From: Nitrospirota bacterium
GTDB lineage: Bacteria; Nitrospirota; Thermodesulfovibrionia; Thermodesulfovibrionales; JdFR-88
DNA: 9,801 bases
Direction of reading: 5' to 3'
NCBI GenBank assembly: GCA_021819985.1
Contig: JAKAEG010000102.1
Location: 1 to 9,801, forward strand
How positions within the stretch are numbered: the first letter of the stretch is position 1; each line of letters begins with the position of its first letter. The notes beneath the pieces were generated by a model. It did not search any database. It worked only from the letters and a program-made list of their open reading frames with translations, and was not told the DNA's origin. The position numbers were made by a program, and so were the translations under genes. Shown here piece after piece: positions 6,180 to 9,801 of this stretch.

Positions 6180-6225
6180 AAACTGTAAATTTTTCCGACA
6201 GGTGTCATAAATTCTTTTACAGTTT
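6180..6225 (+). promoter_or_regulatory. Candidate enhancer-binding-protein site upstream of the sigma-54 promoter
   Basis: A perfect 10-bp inverted repeat AAACTGTAAA (6180-6189) / TTTACAGTTT (6216-6225) has at its centre a second palindrome GACA-GG-TGTC (6197-6206); the two centres differ by 1 bp. The site sits about 95-100 bp before the expected transcription start, the usual distance for sigma-54 activators. In other bacteria PEP-CTERM genes are controlled by sigma-54 with the PrsK/PrsR pair; assigning this site to a PrsR-like protein is inference. Confidence 0.6.
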
Positions 6226-6273
6226 TTTTAAAGGTTCGTACAGGACTATTCTTTAAAATCAACTGATTTGTAG

Positions 6274-6290
6274 CAGGCATCTTTCTTGCA
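6274..6290 (+). promoter_or_regulatory. Sigma-54 (-24/-12) promoter of the PEP-CTERM gene
   Basis: CAGGCATCTTTCTTGCA has the diagnostic GG (6276-6277), exactly ten bases, GC (6288-6289), with TTGCA at the -12 element. The -24 element is AGGCAT rather than TGGCAC. Start of transcription would be near 6300, giving a ~60-base leader. Confidence 0.75.
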
Positions 6291-6360
6291 TCAAAAAAGA
6301 CGAGTAGATGAGTAAATTACAACAAGGCGTTTAAAATTTTTTAAAAAAGGAACGAAAAAA

Positions 6361-7107
6361 ATGAAAAGACTGGAAAAGATTATTAGTCTGGCGTCACTAT
6401 TTCTGCTGCTGGCTGCACCAGCGGCTTTTGCGACGCCCTATGTTGTTGCCGGTGATTCGATTCAGCTAACCGGCACCAGCGGTGTCAACTGGACCGGCTA
6501 CAATGGCTATGGCGCCGGTGTAATGAACTATTATGTATCAGGTAATGGCGTGAAGACATTTCAGATCGGCACATTTTGTATCCAGGACAACGTAGACATC
6601 GGTTGGGGAAAGTATACTGTCGGAAATGTATCGGACATCGTTGGATGGAGTACCTCTAAGCCAAGCGGCGACTCAGCGATTTCAGGTGAAGGTCCGCTTA
6701 AAGGCGATGTTAACTGGATCTATGAACAATATGCGAACGGCAAATTTGGTACGCTGAATTCCGCCAATCAGGCTGATTTTCAAAATCTGCTTTGGTATCT
6801 CCAGGGTGAAGACACAATAAAAAATGGGACGCCGTATTCGACAATTGGCACGACATTTTCTACAAATTCTGCGTGGTACAATGACTATATTAATAATTAT
6901 GTGAATGGAAACCTCGCCGCGAGAAACCCTTCAGGGCAATATGGGACCGAGGTGCTCAATATTGTTGACGCCAGTGGAATCGTTCAGCAGAACCAGTTAG
7001 TTTATCAACCAGTGCCTGAGCCCTCCACATTCACACTTCTAATGGTCGGGACAGGACTACTAGGATTATTTTTCAGAAGGTTCAGAGCCGCCAGAAACTT
7101 ATCTTAG
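6361..7107 (+). CDS. PEP-CTERM surface protein, possible internal thioester domain
   Basis: 248 residues. ATG 6361 has AAGGAA eight bases upstream. Residues 1-24 are a cleavable signal peptide (APAAFA, then TPY). The C-terminus is a textbook PEP-CTERM sorting tag: VPEPST (218-223), a membrane helix TLLMVGTGLLGLFF, then an Arg-rich end RRFRAARNLS. The tag directs processing by an exosortase, typically with exopolysaccharide production; no exosortase gene is in the window. The body (25-216) is Gly/Asn/Tyr-rich. It contains a single cysteine, Cys73 in TFCIQ, and Gln141 in DFQNLLWYL, resembling the Cys and TQxAIW Gln that form the thioester in TED-type surface proteins. The tag is certain; the thioester is a hypothesis. 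Expression is probably sigma-54 dependent. Confidence 0.92.
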   Translation: MKRLEKIISLASLFLLLAAPAAFATPYVVAGDSIQLTGTSGVNWTGYNGYGAGVMNYYVSGNGVKTFQIGTFCIQDNVDIGWGKYTVGNVSDIVGWSTSKPSGDSAISGEGPLKGDVNWIYEQYANGKFGTLNSANQADFQNLLWYLQGEDTIKNGTPYSTIGTTFSTNSAWYNDYINNYVNGNLAARNPSGQYGTEVLNIVDASGIVQQNQLVYQPVPEPSTFTLLMVGTGLLGLFFRRFRAARNLS

Positions 7108-7222
7108 ACCGATTGAGTTCGGCCTTTAAAAATCCATTGCGGGTTCTAATGATAAGAGCAGGGATGCCGCTTTTATGTTCCTCCACGTAATGCGCGGCGG
7201 CCGCCAAGCCGCAAAATAAAAA

Positions 7223-7245
7223 GCGCGGGCTTTCAAAGCCCGCGC
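7223..7245. terminator. GC-rich hairpin, terminator mainly for minus-strand transcripts
   Basis: An 11-pair perfect stem GCGCGGGCTTT (7223-7233) / AAAGCCCGCGC (7235-7245). On the plus strand it is followed by GTAAAATC, without a T-tract. On the minus strand it is followed by TTTTTATTTTG, a proper T-tract. It may end the PEP-CTERM message weakly and stop leftward transcripts. A second GC-rich hairpin lies at about 7191-7212. The whole 7108-7321 gap has no gene I can support. Confidence 0.7.
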
Positions 7246-7321
7246 GTAAAATCAAGGTGGTCAAATAATCGGTAGTGTCTCAGTTTGCCTAGCCCACCAT
7301 CTAGATTAAGAAAAGCCCCTA

Positions 7322-7330
7322 TGCCATAAT
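7322..7330 (+). promoter_or_regulatory. Extended -10 promoter of the small basic protein gene
   Basis: TG-C-CATAAT (7322-7330) is an extended -10 with 5/6 match; no good -35 lies upstream. The expected transcription start falls at or next to ATG 7337. Confidence 0.4.
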
Positions 7331-7336
7331 AGGAGT

Positions 7337-7546
7337 ATGCCTAAAGGCCCACAAGGACAGAAAAGACCCGCCGATGCAATCGGATGCGCTATCAAGGTCG
7401 CCAAAATCGCCACTGGCGAGATAGAGGAAAGGCCTGATCTTAAGGGTGGATTAAAGGGCGGTAAAGCTAGGGCTGAAAAGCTTACGGCGGGAAAGCGGAA
7501 AGAAATAGCTAAAAAAGCTGCTCAAACACGTTGGAAGAAAAAGTAA
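7337..7546 (+). CDS. Small basic KGG-type nucleic-acid-binding protein
   Basis: 69 residues, very Lys-rich. Two blocks are recognisable: MPKGPQGQKRPADAIGCAIKV..IATGE at the N-terminus, and LKGGLKGGKARAEKL...RKEIAKKAAQTRW at the C-terminus. Databases carry many such short proteins, often labelled RNA-binding or histone-like on composition alone; no function is established that I know of. The conserved MPKGP start fixes ATG 7337. AGGAG (7331-7335) is only one base from the ATG, too close for normal use, and the -10 element just upstream suggests a leaderless message. It stands alone, with opposing transcription from the right. Confidence 0.75.
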   Translation: MPKGPQGQKRPADAIGCAIKVAKIATGEIEERPDLKGGLKGGKARAEKLTAGKRKEIAKKAAQTRWKKK

Positions 7547-7590
7547 TTAAAAAACGCACCCCCCCCCAAACAATCCGAGCCAAAAATTCT

Positions 7591-7640
7591 CAATAACAAC
7601 TACATCTCTAAATAAGAATCTTTGCGGTTATTGTAGTTGT
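7591..7640. repeat. Overlapping inverted repeats in the gap before the minus-strand gene
   Basis: ACAACTACA (7596-7604) is the exact complement of TGTAGTTGT (7632-7640), and CAATAAC (7591-7597) is the complement of GTTATTG (7627-7633). The two pairings share bases and exclude each other. The site lies 27 bases after the stop of the 285-residue gene on the minus strand and could fold at its 3' end, but no T-tract follows. A run of nine C is at 7559-7567. Confidence 0.5.
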
Positions 7641-7666
7641 AGACATTTATGTGGCCCTGTTTAAGA

Positions 7667-8524
7667 TCATAATGATTCAATATTCAGTCCTTCATTCCCA
7701 GTTAGTGGTATAGAATGCTCATCGTTGGGGAAATCTTCCAAGTTGAGTTCTAGAATAGCGATAAGCTTTTTGATGGCTTTCTGAGTTATTTTGCCAGTGG
7801 CTATCAGACGTATACTAGTATCTTTGCCTACTGGATATTTCGCAACCTCCCGCTCAAGTGAAGAATCTATCCCAATCCCTAGTGTGCCTGGTTTAGGCAA
7901 ATCTGAATGAAGACCAAAACGTTGCGTCGAAACTGAACGCTCTACAGGGTTAGATACTTTTGTTGACATATCATTAACACCTCCATTAACCATACTAGCT
8001 TCTGCAGAACCAGTTCGCTCTTCGCTTATTATACCTGATTCATAAAACTGAGTATAGTCTATGGTTTCCCTAAATACCTTTATAACGTCCCCTGCACTTT
8101 CGGGATTGAATTTGAAATCGGCAATTAATGTGTATTTAAGAGTTTCATCCCCAGGCAGACCATCAGGGAAATGTGCGGTCAATTTTTGAAAAATAATTGG
8201 TACCATTGCCGCTTCAATCAAAGCCCTTTTTCGCTCTAAGGAATTAGGACGCTTATCAATAATTATTTTAAAAGCAAGATCAGATATTTTGACCCTTTTA
8301 TCTTGCTTTTCTCCTTCGCTGTCTAGCAAGCCATAGGACAATAAAGCAGCTATAAAGCGGGGTATGGAACTGCTTGTGGGGGACATTTCCCAACTTTTTG
8401 CGGCCGCCGCCAGCGGAACGGAGTAACGTTTATTTGAATCAAATAGATTTTCAGCGAGAGTAACGGCGCGTTCTAAAGAGATGTAAGGGTAATTCGGACT
8501 CCTCATCCTTTTCTTCTCTTCCAT
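7667..8524 (-). CDS. Hypothetical protein with N-terminal winged-helix-like region
   Basis: 285 residues, not recognised. ATG 8524 has a perfect AAAGGAGG nine bases upstream. Residues ~17-90 (LERAVTLAENLFDSN...PTSSSIPRFIAALLSYGLLDSEG...KISDLAFKII) alternate helices and a short beta hairpin as in winged-helix proteins, so DNA binding or a protein adaptor role is possible. Residues ~95-165 are helical and amphipathic (ETLKYTLIADFKFNPESAGDVIKVFRETIDY). Residues ~165-210 are polar and probably unstructured. The C-terminal ~60 residues (SIRLIATGKITQKAIKKLIAILELNLEDF) look folded. There is no signal peptide or membrane segment. It has its own promoter, divergent from the small unit at 8639, and its base composition is more AT-rich than the left half of the window. 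Confidence 0.8.
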   Translation of the reverse strand: MEEKKRMRSPNYPYISLERAVTLAENLFDSNKRYSVPLAAAAKSWEMSPTSSSIPRFIAALLSYGLLDSEGEKQDKRVKISDLAFKIIIDKRPNSLERKRALIEAAMVPIIFQKLTAHFPDGLPGDETLKYTLIADFKFNPESAGDVIKVFRETIDYTQFYESGIISEERTGSAEASMVNGGVNDMSTKVSNPVERSVSTQRFGLHSDLPKPGTLGIGIDSSLEREVAKYPVGKDTSIRLIATGKITQKAIKKLIAILELNLEDFPNDEHSIPLTGNEGLNIESL

Positions 8525-8555
8525 TTTAAATCCTCCTTTGTGCTTAATTGTAAGT

Positions 8556-8584
8556 ATTTAAACACATTACTAATTGTTAGTCAA
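8556..8584 (-). promoter_or_regulatory. Promoter of the 285-residue hypothetical gene
   Basis: On the minus strand TTGACT (8579-8584), 17-base spacer, TTAAAT (8556-8561). The spacer begins with the small palindrome CTAA-CAA-TTAG overlapping the -35, a possible operator. Confidence 0.55.
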
Positions 8585-8638
8585 GATTATATTAACCAAA
8601 ATAATTACCTTGTATGTTGTGTATCGTTCATTTTCCCA

Positions 8639-8667
8639 TTGACAGCGGCAAAAATTTAGTGCAGAAT
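8639..8667 (+). promoter_or_regulatory. Promoter of the small structured unit
   Basis: TTGACA (8639-8644) is perfect, spacer 17, then CAGAAT (8662-8667). It is divergent from the promoter at 8556-8584, with 54 bases between their -35 boxes. Transcription would start near 8674, just before the Shine-Dalgarno at 8681-8688. Confidence 0.6.
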
Positions 8668-8692
8668 ACAGTAAGTTCATAAAGGAGGTGTT

Positions 8693-8788
8693 ATGGAAAG
8701 AAGAGCCTTAGCCCCTGCCGGTCATTGGACCGCCGCCAGCGGGGGCCGTAATGAGAAGGCCTTATATCTGTCCTCGTTGGTGCGATAG
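8693..8788 (+). CDS. 31-residue ORF, possible leader peptide
   Basis: ATG 8693 follows a perfect AAAGGAGG (8681-8688) at four bases and a good promoter, so translation is likely. The peptide (MERRALAPAGHWTAASGG..., ending YLSSLVR) is not recognised and has no signal peptide. Its stop TAG (8786-8788) falls at the end of the loop of the 13-bp hairpin, so a ribosome finishing the ORF would cover and open that hairpin, as in attenuation-type leaders. A second frame, ATG 8751 to TAA 8943-8945, runs out of this region and ends directly before the GTG of the next ORF; it has only a weak ribosome site. Confidence 0.45.
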   Translation: MERRALAPAGHWTAASGGRNEKALYLSSLVR

Positions 8789-8830
8789 CAGATATAAGGC
8801 CCTGGCAATCCAACCACGCCTTTGGTGTGG
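8711..8830 (+). ncRNA. Three consecutive hairpins in the transcript (structured RNA candidate)
   Basis: Hairpin 1: GCCCC (8711-8715) / GGGGC (8742-8746) enclosing CGGTC (8719-8723) / GACCG (8728-8732). Hairpin 2: a perfect 13-bp stem GGCCTTATATCTG (8758-8770) / CAGATATAAGGCC (8789-8801) with an 18-base loop. Hairpin 3: CCACGCC (8814-8820) / GGTGTGG (8824-8830) with loop TTT. None has a T-tract, so they are not simple terminators. They lie within and just after the 31-codon ORF and before the 42-codon ORF. I do not recognise a known RNA family. Confidence 0.5.
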
Positions 8831-8838
8831 CGGGCATC

Positions 8839-8914
8839 TTGACAGAATCGTCAAAAATGCAATTACGAGCGTCTTGTCAACCTCATTTTGTCATCTTTTG
8901 ACCCCTTCCGTCAA
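8839..8914 (+). promoter_or_regulatory. Cluster of TTGAC/GTCAA boxes (candidate operator array)
   Basis: Two inverted pairs, TTGAC-N6-GTCAA (8839-8854) and TTGAC-N7-GTCAA (8898-8914), flank a further GTCAA (8876-8880). Five copies of the pentamer within 76 bases is well above chance. The block sits directly before the ribosome site of the 42-residue ORF. TTGACA at 8839-8844 could also serve as a -35, but no convincing -10 follows. Confidence 0.4.
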
Positions 8915-8945
8915 GCCCTATCCTTTGGAAAGGAGGGCCAATTAA

Positions 8946-9074
8946 GTGTTCAGATACCATAATGGTAAAAGGCAAAGGCTCATCTTCCGTGTCTGGAGAA
9001 AAGGCAAAAACGGCGATCTTCTATATGCTCCGTTGTTTGGCTACAAGGCATGGCCGATATGGGTTGATGTCTAA
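8946..9074 (+). CDS. 42-residue basic small protein
   Basis: GTG 8946 follows AAAGGAGG (8929-8936) at nine bases; the stop is TAA 9072-9074, two bases before a strong terminator. This setting makes it a real gene. The product is basic and aromatic: MFRYHNGKRQRLIFRVWRKG, then NGDLLYAP and FGYKAWPIWV. Small proteins of the pattern RxWRK...G.LLYA..FG.KAWPI are, as I recall, found near mobile and phage-derived DNA, but I know of no function. Adjacent transposon remains agree with an accessory setting. Translational coupling to the frame that ends at 8945 is possible. Confidence 0.65.
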   Translation: MFRYHNGKRQRLIFRVWRKGKNGDLLYAPLFGYKAWPIWVDV

Positions 9075-9076
9075 AT

Positions 9077-9104
9077 GAAGGGGGCTTCGGCCCCCTTCTA
9101 TATT
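9077..9104 (+). terminator. Rho-independent terminator after the 42-residue ORF
   Basis: Nine-pair perfect stem GAAGGGGGC (9077-9085) / GCCCCCTTC (9090-9098) with a TTCG tetraloop, followed by the T-rich TATATTTTCTT. Confidence 0.93.
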
Positions 9105-9154
9105 TTCTTAAAATTTCATTTAAACTGAAAATAATGCTTTACACTCAAGTAATC

Positions 9155-9733
9155 ATGAACAAGCTATCCATAGAAAAACGAGTCCAAATCTTACAGATGC
9201 TTTGTGAAGGTTCATCCATGCGCTCCATTTCGCGGGTAGTGGATGTATCCATTAACACGGTTACAAAACTACTGGTGGATGCCGGAAACGCTTGCTCTGA
9301 CTATCAGGACAAGGTTTTTCGCAATCTTCAATGTAAGCGGCTCCAGGCAGACGAAATCTGGTCATTCTGCTACTCCAAAGATAAAAACGTGCCGGAAGAC
9401 AAACAGGGCCAATTCGGTTATGGGGATGTTTGGACTTTTACCGCGATCTGTGCGGATTCTAAGCTTGTCCCTTCATGGCGTGTCGGTAATCGTGATCTGG
9501 AAGACGCTAAACCCTTTATAGAGGATTTAGCGAGTCGCCTTGTTAATCGGGTTCAGCTTACCAGTGACGGCCATAAAATGTACCTGGATGCCGTTGAAGG
9601 GGCCTTTGGTTCGGAAGTTGATTTCGCTCAGTTACAGAAGATTTACGGGGTCGAGCGAGAGGATACCAAATACAGCCCTGCAAAGTGCTTAGGAGCCTCT
9701 AAAGTCACGATCAAGTGTCAGCGGTCGGTTTAA
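9155..9733 (+). pseudogene. IS1-family transposase, C-terminally truncated
   Basis: The family is clear from RVQILQMLCEGSSMRSISRVV (N-terminal helix-turn-helix, with INTVTKLL), CKRLQADEIWSFCYSK, GDVWTFTAICADSKLVPSW, VQLTSDGHKMYL and YSPAKCLGA. It is a single-frame IS1 type, without the InsA/InsB frameshift. The start is probably ATG 9155; ATG 9134 is seven codons earlier. Asp66 and Asp138 of the DDE triad are present. The genuine sequence stops at Lys187 (9713-9715); five foreign codons run to TAA 9731-9733. The missing ~45 residues hold the catalytic Glu (the YVERQN block), so it is inactive. The break coincides with the end of another element. I see no clear IS1 left end before the gene. 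Confidence 0.88.
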
Positions 9734-9801
9734 ACCCAGCCACGTAGGGGCGGTTTAAAACCCGCCAGTATTTAGGTTCCTATTCTTTACCATTTTCATT
9801 T
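9716..9801 (+). mobile_element. Probable end of an IS21-like insertion element
   Basis: The sequence begins TGTCAGCGG exactly where the IS1 frame breaks. It contains two copies of a 17-bp direct repeat, CGGTTTAAACCCAGCCA (9726-9742) and CGGTTTAAAACCCGCCA (9751-9767), 25 bases apart, each with a palindromic GGTTTAAACC core. TGT-initial ends with internal terminal repeats are typical of IS21-family elements. The window stops before any istA/istB gene, so the family is inferred from the end structure only. Confidence 0.5.

Noticed and set aside
7271..7289. GGTAGTGTCTCAGTTTGCC, resembling an insertion-sequence terminal repeat
   Set aside because: No inverted partner or transposase is linked to it in the window, so a solo IS end is only a guess.
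8751..8945. 64-codon plus-strand ORF across the hairpins
   Set aside because: It has a weak ribosome site and a sequence shaped by inverted repeats; kept only as a possible coupling frame in the notes on the small unit.

Overview
The window looks like part of a chromosome from a Gram-negative environmental bacterium of the Desulfobacterota/Geobacter or Nitrospirota type. This is an inference from the gene mix: a GEMM-class (cyclic dinucleotide) riboswitch, lipoproteins with lipoboxes, a bacterial NrpR-domain regulator, a short csp/RRM/S21 cluster, NHL-repeat lipoproteins and a PEP-CTERM protein with a sigma-54 promoter. No rRNA or marker gene fixes the species.

Layout. 1-1831: a GEMM-I aptamer and a long hairpin precede a secreted lipoprotein with a Ser/Thr/Gly linker and a glycoside-hydrolase-like (DUF4038/apiosidase-type) barrel, closed by a strong terminator. 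1846-3371: a tiny ORF of doubtful status, then a cold-shock-type cluster: a CspA-family protein whose Shine-Dalgarno is masked by a perfect 8-bp stem, an RRM RNA-binding protein, ribosomal protein S21 overlapping its end, and a small charged protein. 3368-4381 (minus): an NrpR-domain transcription regulator whose stop overlaps the stop of the previous gene. 4590-6076 (minus): an NHL-repeat lipoprotein (six nearly identical 55-residue blades) with its own promoter and terminator. 6180-7107: a PEP-CTERM surface protein behind a sigma-54 promoter with an upstream inverted repeat at enhancer distance. Its only cysteine and a FQ..LW motif suggest an internal thioester domain.

7108-9801 is more accessory in character. 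It holds a small basic KGG-type protein that may be leaderless, an unrecognised 285-residue protein on the minus strand, and a compact unit (8639-9104) of promoter, 31-codon ORF, three hairpins, repeated TTGAC/GTCAA boxes, a 42-codon ORF and a terminator. The window ends in an IS1-family transposase cut off at codon 187 by what looks like the end of a second, IS21-like element.

Themes. Several genes encode exported or cell-surface proteins (glycoside-hydrolase lipoprotein, NHL lipoprotein, PEP-CTERM protein), one of them under a cyclic-dinucleotide riboswitch, which fits control of extracellular matrix or surface life style. The csp-RRM-S21 group fits RNA handling and translation under cold or growth change. 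The strongest candidates for something new are the predicted thioester PEP-CTERM protein with its sigma-54 control region and the small structured unit at 8639-9104.
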